From Streptococcus gallolyticus (GTDB lineage: Bacteria > Bacillota > Bacilli > Lactobacillales > Streptococcaceae): a stretch of 49,387 nucleotides of DNA. A program made the position numbers and the translations under genes. Within the stretch, counting starts at the first letter, position 1. Each line of letters starts with the position of its first letter. Shown in pieces: positions 35,824-43,412 of the stretch. Under the pieces are notes generated by a model that was not told where the DNA came from, did not search any database, and was given only the letters and a program-made list of their open reading frames with translations. Where the stretch lies: positions 1 to 49,387 of the forward strand of contig NZ_NETH01000016.1 of NCBI RefSeq assembly GCF_003337175.1. The letters run 5' to 3'.

Positions 35824-36678
35824 GTAGTTTCTCTTTCTAATGCTTCTTGATAGTAATTAGCAGCTTGGTGACAGTTTAATATTTTTAGAATGGATATTGC
35901 TTGTTTCATTTGTTGAATACCATCTGACTGTTCATTTAGCTTATATTTTAAAAAACCTTTAGCCCAAAGATAAATGATACGATAATAGGTCTCGTTTTCT
36001 TTAAAAAAATGTTCTTGAATATATTTATCAAAGTAACCTGCATTAACGAAATCTTCTTTTTCAATACATAGTAGGAAACCATTAATTAATAGTGTTTGTA
36101 TAATGTTTCTATTTTCATCTAATAAACCCAAGAAATCAGTTTTATGTAGCATTTCACGAGTATATTTTGTAAATAGTTCAGATGATATTAATGTTGAACT
36201 GATTGCAAAAAGAGTCAATTCATAATTTCCCCAAAAATCAGTATTAAAGAGATAGTCATACAAGAATGTTTCCTCTTCTTTAGAGAGTTGTGTTGTATCA
36301 TCTAGTCCTTTCATATGTGCTTTGATGATAAGGGAATTTATTTTATGGTTTTGATTACTTGGATTTTTTCCACTTTTTAATTTCTGAGTTGTACATATTT
36401 GTTAGACCAATATAGTCATTATTTAATTCCAATTCTTGAATACTTTTTTGTAGTCTTACTAATTGGCTTTCAGAAAAGCCTCTGACTAGGTAAAGATATT
36501 CGTTAACTTCAGTATGAGTATTCTCTAGAGCAGTGAATAATTTTTGTGCTGAAATTTCATTTTTTCCACTCTCAAATTTAGAAAGCATGGATGGTGAAAA
36601 TTCTCCCCCACATGCTTCAGAAAGTGATATATGTCGAGCTTCTCTCAGTAGTTTAAAGACTTGTCCCAATTGTTTCAT
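35808..36678 (-). pseudogene. Rgg/GadR/MutR-family regulator, split by a poly-A frameshift
   Basis: Streptococcal peptide-responsive transcription regulators of this family have an N-terminal XRE HTH and a C-terminal helical repeat domain that binds a pheromone. The N-terminal part (MKQLGQVFKLLREARHISLS..., HTH with CGGEFSPSMLSKFESGK) starts at ATG 36678 with GAGGT upstream and ends at TAA 36355-36357. The C-terminal part (35808-36314 and upstream) is in another frame. Both frames join in the run of six A (36364-36369): a one-base change gives WKKNPSNQNHKINSLIIKAH and a full-length protein of about 290 residues. It may be a sequencing error, phase variation or inactivation. It lies upstream of the peptide gene in the same orientation, suggesting it controls it. 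Confidence 0.8.
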
Positions 36679-36825
36679 TGTATTAACCTCAAAAATATTA
36701 TAAATATAGTTTATCATAAAAGAAAAATATAATATAAAATTTTATTGAAAAATTAGGTTTTTGTCTTTTTAAAAGATTATTATAAACTTACTGTTTATTA
36801 TCGTATATAATCTGATCTAATAACT

Positions 36826-36992
36826 AAAATGAGTCTGGGACAAAAAGATTTTGATTTTTGAAAAACTTTACTATTAAGCCATTTGAATGACTTAAATTAA
36901 CAAAAAAGCGAACAAACAGAAGTTTAACTGTCAGAAAACTCTGTTTGTTCACTTTTTTTGTTGAGGTTGGACTTTTGTCCCATACTCATTTT
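36826..36992. repeat. Repeat copy B, right flank of the lanthipeptide island
   Basis: A 167-bp MITE-like element. Its ends are imperfect inverted repeats (AAAATGAGTCTGGGACAAAAAG at 36826-36847 versus CTTTTGTCCCATACTCATTTT at 36972-36992). It has a perfect 11-bp internal stem GAACAAACAGA/TCTGTTTGTTC (36910-36920, 36940-36950). It overlaps the 3' end of the phosphoesterase gene. No transposase is encoded. Confidence 0.75.
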
Positions 36993-37848
36993 TTAATTCA
37001 AAAATAGTCATGGATTTTCGGAATTCTTGTGCCAAATTTTGACGTTTGTAATCAGTAAAGTCATCCAGTTTTTTGACAATGTTGTAGCGTTTGCTAAGAT
37101 TCCAGGTCTGATTTGGGTTGAGTTCGGGGTGTTGATTGACATAATCAATAGTCAAATCCCACTCGCGGATATAACCAAGCGGTTTAGCATGGTAAGTAAT
37201 ATTGTCAATTTGCTGCGAAGCGATACTATGATGAGTATGCCCAAAAATCACGTCGTTAACTTGATGTTTTTTGAAAATATCATGAAAAACTTGACTACCT
37301 AAAAAAGCATTAAATGGTTTAAAACGTTCGTGTTGCAAGGTAAATTGGTGATGTGGCACAAAATGCAGACTGACAATCACGTCATTGGCAATTGTTGATA
37401 AGGCGTTATCGAGTTTTTGTGTTGTTTGGCGCGTGAGTTCTTTATCGGAAAAGTTGCGATTTAAACGTCGATCAAACCAGAAAGTATTTTTAAATGTGAT
37501 TATTTCAGCTTCAGATTTTTCTGGGAAAAAGGAATAATCATACCAGCCATGAAAAGCCAAGAGTGTCTTTTGCCCCAACGGAATAATCTGAAAATCCAAA
37601 TCATCAATCGCCTTGTCATCTAAGTCAAGCATATCATGATTGCCGAGATTATAAGTAACGTCAAAATGCTTGCTCATTGTTTCTAAAAATGGGTAAGAGA
37701 TGTCATAAAAATGGTTGGAAATATCCCCAGCCAAATGCAGATGAGAAATGTTTTCTGCGTTTAAGGTGTCAATGAGTGTCTGAATTTCAAAATCATCAAA
37801 CTGATTCAAATCGATATGTAAATCACTCATAATAGCTAGTTTTGTCAT
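36949..37848 (-). CDS. Calcineurin-like metallophosphoesterase
   Basis: Cytoplasmic metal-dependent phosphoesterase. Motifs are MSDLHIDL at the N-terminus (DxH), LAGDISN (GD), YNLGNHDML (GNHD), SLHFVPHH and FGHTHHS (GHTH), so all five metal-binding blocks are present. 299 residues. Substrate unknown; related streptococcal proteins are simply annotated as phosphoesterases. The last 14 or so codons (from about KNEYGTKVQPQQKK) and the stop lie inside repeat copy B, so insertion of the repeat has rewritten the natural C-terminus. Confidence 0.88.
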   Translation of the reverse strand: MTKLAIMSDLHIDLNQFDDFEIQTLIDTLNAENISHLHLAGDISNHFYDISYPFLETMSKHFDVTYNLGNHDMLDLDDKAIDDLDFQIIPLGQKTLLAFHGWYDYSFFPEKSEAEIITFKNTFWFDRRLNRNFSDKELTRQTTQKLDNALSTIANDVIVSLHFVPHHQFTLQHERFKPFNAFLGSQVFHDIFKKHQVNDVIFGHTHHSIASQQIDNITYHAKPLGYIREWDLTIDYVNQHPELNPNQTWNLSKRYNIVKKLDDFTDYKRQNLAQEFRKSMTIFELKNEYGTKVQPQQKK

Positions 37849-37940
37849 GGCATTATTGTAGCAAAAAATCTTCGAAAAAGCCCTTGATGTGTATTTTTAT
37901 CTCTTCTGAAAATATGATAGAATGTTTTCAGGAGGCTTTC

Positions 37941-38603
37941 ATGATAAAGGCAATAATATTTGATATGGATGGTGTCTTATTTGACACTGAGAATTTTTAT
38001 TTTAAACGACGTGAGACATTTTTAGGCAGTAAAGGCATTTCGGTCAAACACTTGCCGCCAAAATATTTCATTGGCGGGCGCATGGATCAATTTTGGGAAA
38101 ATATCTTAGGTGATAAGATTGCAAATTATGATACTAAAGCACTAGAAGCCGAATACACAGCTTATAAAAATACTCATCGACCAGCTTACCATGAATTAGT
38201 TTTTACCAATGCCAGCACGGTTTTGGCAACATTAACAGCCAAAGGAATCGTCCTAGTATTAGCTTCCAATAGTGCGCGTGAAGATGTTGAAGATGCCTTG
38301 GAAAAATCAGGCTTAAAGCAGTACTTTACTCATATTTTATCGGGAAGTGAACTTGCAGAAGGGAAACCTGACCCTGCTATTTATAATGCTGCTTGTGAGA
38401 AATTAGGCTTTGCTAAAAAAGATATTGTGATTATTGAAGATAGTCAAAAAGGAATTCAAGCAGGTGTGGCAGCTGGCGTACGTGTCTTAGCCATTCGTGA
38501 TAAAGTCTTTGGCATTGACCAATCAAAAGCAGATGTTTTGATTGATAGTTTGACAGAAGCGTTGCAGTTTGTCGAAAATGAAAATCATAACAGCTCTATC
38601 TAA
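37941..38603 (+). CDS. HAD hydrolase, beta-phosphoglucomutase-like
   Basis: HAD subfamily IA enzyme. Motif I is IIFDMDGVLFDTE (residues 4-16), the cap helix region follows, motif II is LVLASNSAR, the Lys lies in EGKPDPAIY, and the acidic motif is IIEDSQKGIQAG. The DGVLFDTE signature and GIQAG loop fit beta-phosphoglucomutase or phosphatase-like members; the exact substrate is unclear. I start at ATG 37941 with AGGAGG just upstream, giving 220 residues; a longer frame from 37842 overlaps the divergent phosphoesterase and has no site. Confidence 0.87.
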   Translation: MIKAIIFDMDGVLFDTENFYFKRRETFLGSKGISVKHLPPKYFIGGRMDQFWENILGDKIANYDTKALEAEYTAYKNTHRPAYHELVFTNASTVLATLTAKGIVLVLASNSAREDVEDALEKSGLKQYFTHILSGSELAEGKPDPAIYNAACEKLGFAKKDIVIIEDSQKGIQAGVAAGVRVLAIRDKVFGIDQSKADVLIDSLTEALQFVENENHNSSI

Positions 38604-39011
38604 CATTATTTTTTGTTACCGTTTTGTAATTGTCCTGCCTTATTTGAATTATATTTTTAGCTTAAAATAGAAGTTGCTGGGTGTTAATTTTCTACAGAAA
38701 TATTTTTAGTGGTGAGAAAGCTACTTATCGTGTGGTTTTGATGCAATGAAGCATGGCGTATAATGGTAATTTTGCGGGCTTTATGGTAGAATAAGAAAAC
38801 AGTAGTAATATAGAATAAGTCCTAAAGGTAGCGTGAAAATTCAAATGTTTACTTTGCTCGTTTAACGAACTTAGTATCTTAATGAATTGAACTCGTCCTA
38901 AAAGTGTCGTGAAAAAGATAATTTTCCTTGTGTCTTAGGACATAGCGTCAAATTCCTATTTTCATCTCGCTTTCTTGACGGACTTAGTATCTTAGTAAAA
39001 GGAGTTATTTC
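38604..39011. other. Intergenic region upstream of prfB with two imperfect direct repeats
   Basis: No gene is visible. Two copies of a unit, 38818-38881 and 38894-38994, share GTCCTAAA-GTxGCGTGAAAA at the start and (G)ACTTAGTATCTTA at the end. Copy two carries an insertion of about 35 bases containing CTTAGGAC, which can pair back to GTCCTAA. A TATAAT lies at about 38760-38765. AAAGGAG (38998-39004) serves prfB. Confidence 0.55.
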
Positions 39012-40107
39012 ATGGAAGTGGCTGAAATTCGCCAAAAAATAGTAGAAAATCAAGAGAAGTTGACTAGCTTCAGGAGGTCTCTTTGACTTAGAGCGTTTGG
39101 AAGAGGACATTGCGCTTCTTGAAAACAAAATGACTGAGCCAGATTTTTGGAATGATAACATTGCAGCTCAAAAAACGTCTCAAGAGTTAAATGGTTTGAA
39201 ACAAACTTATGAAACTTTTAATGAAATGCAAGAGTTGTCTGACGAGACTGAACTTTATTTGGAAATGTTAGACGAAGATGATTCTTTTCAAGCTGAGTTA
39301 GAGGAAAGTCTTGAAAAGCTTGATAAAATCATGACAAGTTATGAAATGACCTTGCTTTTATCAGAGCCTTATGATCGCAACAACGCTATTTTGGAAATTC
39401 ATCCAGGGTCAGGTGGTACCGAAGCTCAAGACTGGGCTGATATGCTTTTCCGTATGTACACACGTTATGGCAATGCCAAAGGCTTCAAAGTTGAAATCCT
39501 TGATTATCAAGCAGGTGACGAAGCTGGTATCAAATCTGTCACTCTTTCATTTGAAGGTCCAAATGCTTATGGGCTTTTGAAATCTGAAATGGGTGTTCAT
39601 CGTCTAGTGCGTATTTCACCGTTTGATTCAGCCAAACGTCGTCACACATCGTTTTCTTCTGTCGAAGTTATGCCAGAATTGGATGACACAATTGAAGTTG
39701 ACATTCGTGATGATGATATTAAAATGGATACTTTCCGTTCAGGTGGTGCTGGTGGACAAAATGTCAACAAGGTATCAACTGGTGTTCGTTTGACTCACAT
39801 TCCAACAGGAATCGTTGTAGCATCAACGGTTGACCGTACTCAGTACGGAAACCGTGACCGTGCGATGAAAATGTTGCAAGCCAAGCTCTATCAATTAGAG
39901 CAAGAGAAAAAAGCGCAAGAAGTGGATGCCCTTAAAGGTGATAAAAAAGAAATTACATGGGGAAGCCAAATTCGCTCTTATGTCTTTACGCCTTATACAA
40001 TGGTAAAAGATCATCGTACAGGCTATGAAGTGGCTCAAGTTGATAAAGTCATGGATGGTGACATTGACGGCTTCATCGACGCTTATCTAAAATGGCGTAT
40101 TGATTAA
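39012..40107 (+). CDS. prfB: Peptide chain release factor 2, programmed +1 frameshift
   Basis: Recognises UAA and UGA stop codons and releases the finished peptide. ATG 39012 ([14 protein letters not shown]) follows AAAGGAG. Codon 25 is TGA at 39084-39086 within AGGAGGTCTCTTTGAC: an internal Shine-Dalgarno (39072-39077), CTT, then TGA-C, the classical RF2 autoregulatory slip. A +1 shift reads [13 protein letters not shown] and continues to 40107, about 365 residues. The stop-codon motif SPF is in [11 protein letters not shown] and the peptidyl-hydrolase motif GGQ in [13 protein letters not shown]. Low RF2 raises frameshifting, so the gene senses its own product. Confidence 0.96.
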
Positions 40108-40154
40108 TTCAAAAGTAAAATTTTAGGATAACAAAATCGTAAAGGAAAATACAA

Positions 40155-40847
40155 ATGGCATTAATTGAAATGAATGGTGTAACCAAGAAGTATCACCGCT
40201 CAACAACTGCTTTGAGAGATATTGCCGTATCTGTCAATTCAGGTGAATTTGTTTATATTGTTGGCCCTTCTGGTGCTGGTAAATCTAGTTTTATTAAATT
40301 ATTGTACCGTGAAGAAAAAGTATCTGCTGGAACCCTTAAAGTTGGGGAATTTAACCTAACAAAATTGAAAAAACGTGATGTTCCAATCTTGCGTCGTAGC
40401 ATTGGGGTTGTTTTCCAAGACTATAAACTTCTTCCTAAGAAAACGGTTTTTGAAAATGTTGCCTATGCAATGCAAGTTATCGGTGAAAAACCACGTGACA
40501 TTAAAAAACGTGTACCAGAAGTTCTTGATTTGGTTGGACTTAAACACAAAATGCGTTCATTCCCAGATCAACTATCTGGTGGTGAACAACAACGCGTCGC
40601 AATTGCGCGTGCGATTGTTAATAATCCTAAAGTTTTGATTGCTGACGAACCAACAGGTAACCTTGACCCAGAAATTTCATGGGAAATCATGCAATTATTA
40701 GAACGTATCAATCTTCAAGGAACAACTGTTTTGATGGCAACGCACAACAAACAAATTGTCGATAATCTTCGCCATCGCGTTATCGCTATTGAAGACGGTC
40801 GTATTGTACGTGACGAAGAGGAAGGAGAATACGGATATAATGATTAG
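40155..40847 (+). CDS. ftsE: Cell-division ABC transporter ATPase FtsE
   Basis: ATP-binding partner of FtsX, coupling division to activation of an extracellular peptidoglycan hydrolase. Walker A is GPSGAGKSS (about 37-45), the signature [14 protein letters not shown] (about 140), Walker [14 protein letters not shown], and the switch His in ATHNKQIV. 230 residues, normal. AAAGGA precedes ATG 40155. The end overlaps ftsX by eight bases, typical of the pair. Confidence 0.95.
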   Translation: MALIEMNGVTKKYHRSTTALRDIAVSVNSGEFVYIVGPSGAGKSSFIKLLYREEKVSAGTLKVGEFNLTKLKKRDVPILRRSIGVVFQDYKLLPKKTVFENVAYAMQVIGEKPRDIKKRVPEVLDLVGLKHKMRSFPDQLSGGEQQRVAIARAIVNNPKVLIADEPTGNLDPEISWEIMQLLERINLQGTTVLMATHNKQIVDNLRHRVIAIEDGRIVRDEEEGEYGYND

Positions 40848-41769
40848 AAATTTTTTCCGCCATTTATGGGAATCCATTAAAAGTTTGAAACGTAATGTCT
40901 GGATGACCATCGCTTCAGTCAGCTCTGTTACCATTACATTGACACTTGTTGGTATTTTTGCCGCTGTTCTATTGAACGTTGAGCGCATCGCAACAGGTAT
41001 TGAAAATAACATTCAAATTAATGTTTATTTGGATGTTGACTCAACAGATAGCTCTGAAACAACAACTAACGAAGCTGGTGAAACAGTCGCTAATGATTCG
41101 TATCACCAAGTTTATGATCAAATTTCAAAAGTTTCAGGTGTTGAATCAGTTACTTACTCAAGTAAAGATGAACAACTTGAAAAATTACAACAAGCATATG
41201 GGGATGATTGGGCACTTTTTGACGGTGACTCAAATCCATTGCAAGACGTTTACATTGTTGAAGCAGACTCGCCATCAGATGTGAAGAAAGTGGCTAAGAA
41301 AATCGCCAACATTGAAGGTGTTGAATCTGTCGATTATGGTGGTTCAAACTCAGACCAACTCTTCAGCGTTGCTAAATTCATTCGTACATGGGGATTTGCA
41401 GGAACAATCCTTCTAGTGGTTGTGGCTATCTTTTTGATTTCTAACACCATTCGGATGACGATTATGTCTCGTCAACGTGACATTGAAATCATGCGTTTAG
41501 TAGGTGCTAAAAATTCTTACATCCGTGGACCATTCTTCTTTGAAGGTGCTTGGGTAGGACTTCTTGGAGCAATTGTTCCATCAGTTATCATCTACTTTGC
41601 GTATAAGACTGTTTATTCATCAGTTAATCCACAATTTGAAGTCCAAGGCTTGTCATTATATCCAATTGACACATTCCTTCCACTTGTCATTGGCGGTATG
41701 TTCTTAGTCGGAATTATTATCGGAGCACTTGGTTCAGTCATCTCAATGAGACGTTATCTTAAAATTTAG
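40840..41769 (+). CDS. ftsX: Cell-division protein FtsX
   Basis: Membrane partner of FtsE with four transmembrane segments: one near residues 21-45, then a large extracellular domain (about 50-170) that in streptococci contacts a peptidoglycan hydrolase, then three near the C-terminus (about 180-300). Contains the family block TIRMTIMSRQRDIEIMRLVGA. 309 residues from ATG 40840 ([14 protein letters not shown]), which overlaps the end of ftsE; AAGGAG lies at 40822-40827. A longer frame from 40756 is a shadow of ftsE. Confidence 0.94.
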   Translation: MIRNFFRHLWESIKSLKRNVWMTIASVSSVTITLTLVGIFAAVLLNVERIATGIENNIQINVYLDVDSTDSSETTTNEAGETVANDSYHQVYDQISKVSGVESVTYSSKDEQLEKLQQAYGDDWALFDGDSNPLQDVYIVEADSPSDVKKVAKKIANIEGVESVDYGGSNSDQLFSVAKFIRTWGFAGTILLVVVAIFLISNTIRMTIMSRQRDIEIMRLVGAKNSYIRGPFFFEGAWVGLLGAIVPSVIIYFAYKTVYSSVNPQFEVQGLSLYPIDTFLPLVIGGMFLVGIIIGALGSVISMRRYLKI

Positions 41770-41777
41770 TATCGAAA

Positions 41778-41812
41778 ATGCCCTTCTGATATTTCAGAAG
41801 GGCATTTTTTAA
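41778..41812. terminator. Bidirectional terminator between ftsX and the hydrolase gene
   Basis: AAATGCCCTTCTGA and TCAGAAGGGCATTT form a long stem followed by T on the plus strand and preceded by A, so it can serve both converging genes. Confidence 0.85.
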
Positions 41813-42525
41813 TCAATAAAATCAGTAATGGCTGAAATGATTTGGTTTTCTTGTTCTGTTTGGGAAATGGTTGCTTTACCGTCTTTGGTTTGTTTGCCGT
41901 AATCGCCAAAACCACTGTGATTACCACCGACGATAGTCAAGTATTCGGTATCGTCAGGGAGGCGTTTTTTAGCTTTTTCGTAATCGTCCCATTGTAGCAC
42001 CTTATCATTGCTAGCAGTGATTGATAGGACTTTTAAATCACTATCTGATAAGTCAGTTTTTTCGGATGGGTAGCTCGCAAGTAGAATAAGCCCAGAAATG
42101 GCTTGAGACTCAGAGTCAGCGGCATTTAAGCAGGCAACAACGCCACCTAGTGAATGTCCAGCTAGGTAAACATTGGAGAGATTGTTTTTCGCAATCACCT
42201 TTAAGGCTTTATTGCTTGATAAAACTGGCAGATTCAAAGGTGTTTTTAAGAGATAAACGTCAAAACCTTCTTGCGCTAAGTTTTTTGCCAAGCTTGCGTA
42301 GGCTGTTTCCTCGACGAGAGCGCCTTGGTAAAAAATAATACTAGCTTTAGCGGTGCCAGAACTTTGAAAAAACAGATAATCTTTTGTACTTTCGGCAGTT
42401 TTAGCAGCTGTCTGTGCTTCTGAACTTGCTTGGTAAGTTTTTTGATGAAGTACCACTCCACTAATGGCAATTAGAGTAGCAATAATCAGAAGGAAACTTA
42501 AAGTAAATTTCTTGATTTTTTGCAT
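41809..42525 (-). CDS. Membrane-anchored or secreted alpha/beta hydrolase
   Basis: Starts with a basic hydrophobic signal or anchor (about 5-25), then an alpha/beta-hydrolase fold: oxyanion region FYQGALVEE, nucleophile Ser in AGHSLGGVVA (near 124), an acid in SITASNDKVL (near 171) and His in VGGNHSGFG (near 202). 238 residues. The substrate is unknown; the anchor places the domain outside the cell. It starts two bases after the stop of the MBL-fold gene, so they form one operon. Confidence 0.85.
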   Translation of the reverse strand: MQKIKKFTLSFLLIIATLIAISGVVLHQKTYQASSEAQTAAKTAESTKDYLFFQSSGTAKASIIFYQGALVEETAYASLAKNLAQEGFDVYLLKTPLNLPVLSSNKALKVIAKNNLSNVYLAGHSLGGVVACLNAADSESQAISGLILLASYPSEKTDLSDSDLKVLSITASNDKVLQWDDYEKAKKRLPDDTEYLTIVGGNHSGFGDYGKQTKDGKATISQTEQENQIISAITDFID

Positions 42526-42527
42526 GG

Positions 42528-43163
42528 CTAGTTAAAATATGGGTTAAAATTCTTCTCGTGGGCAATAGTCGTTTCACGACCATGACCAGGGTAAACCATG
42601 AAATGATTTGGCAAGCTAAAAAGTTCAGTTTTGATACTATTTAGTAATTGTTCAGAATTTCCCGTTGGCAAATCTGTGCGTCCGATGGTTTCACGAAAAA
42701 GAGCATCGCCAGTTAAAACCAATTCGGCATCTGGAAATACCAAAGAAACACTACCGCAAGAATGTCCAGGCGTTTGACGAACATGAAAACGAAAACCAGC
42801 GATGTGATAATCGGCATCATACTGATAATGATGTTCGGCAGGTGCTAAGACAAGATCTGGCAAATCCGCATGGCGCTCCAAACCTGAAAAATTATCTTTC
42901 GGCGAATAAAGCCAAGACGCTTCTTTATCAGAAATGTAAACAGGTGGGTGTCCAAAAGTGTCACGAATGACATCAAGCCCCATAATATGGTCATAATGAG
43001 CATGTGTGATTAAAATTGCCACAACTGGTTTATCATAGGAGGCAATCTTTTCTTGAATATGGTCAACATCACTACCTGGATCAACAACAATAATGCCTTG
43101 GTCATTGACCAATAAATAAGTATTTTCACGTGCAACGTGATTTAATAATCTAAAAATCTTCAT
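42528..43163 (-). CDS. MBL-fold metallohydrolase (GloB-like)
   Basis: Zinc-dependent hydrolase with the HxHxDH signature THAHYDHIMG (near 53-62), the third metal His in TPGHSCGSVS, Asp in LTGDALFRETIGRTDLP and final His in VYPGHGRET. 211 residues, matching glyoxalase II-like hydrolases acting on thioesters such as lactoylglutathione or related compounds; the true substrate is not determined. First gene of the pair with the alpha/beta hydrolase. Confidence 0.9.
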   Translation of the reverse strand: MKIFRLLNHVARENTYLLVNDQGIIVVDPGSDVDHIQEKIASYDKPVVAILITHAHYDHIMGLDVIRDTFGHPPVYISDKEASWLYSPKDNFSGLERHADLPDLVLAPAEHHYQYDADYHIAGFRFHVRQTPGHSCGSVSLVFPDAELVLTGDALFRETIGRTDLPTGNSEQLLNSIKTELFSLPNHFMVYPGHGRETTIAHEKNFNPYFN

Positions 43164-43397
43164 AAAAAAAGTGTATCAAAAATTTGGCTAAAAGTCATAT
43201 TTGTGAAATCTGGTAAGAGTCATTTCTGTCATTATTTTCTCTAATCGATTAAAAAGTAGTGTAACCCATTTCGGTAATGTGTGCCCAAGATGCACAATAA
43301 GGTATCATTGCTAGAAAAATGGTAGCAGCACCATTATGGTGGAGATGTTAATCCTAGCTTAGTTTAAATCCGTTACGCAAGTAGCAGTCAAGTGTGG

Positions 43398-43403
43398 TAT
43401 AAT
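43398..43403 (+). promoter_or_regulatory. -10 box of dinG, apparently leaderless
   Basis: TATAAT at 43398-43403, preceded by TGTGG (extended -10 like). The first in-frame ATG (43413) is only nine bases downstream and no ribosome binding site is seen, so the mRNA would have almost no leader. The region 43164-43391 shows no gene. Confidence 0.5.
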
Positions 43404-43412
43404 CTATGTGTT

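Noticed and set aside
43181..43391. Possible T-box or other structured leader before dinG (the CACCATTATGGTG palindrome)
   Set aside because: No T-box sequence or terminator/antiterminator pair is visible, and the promoter lies downstream of it.
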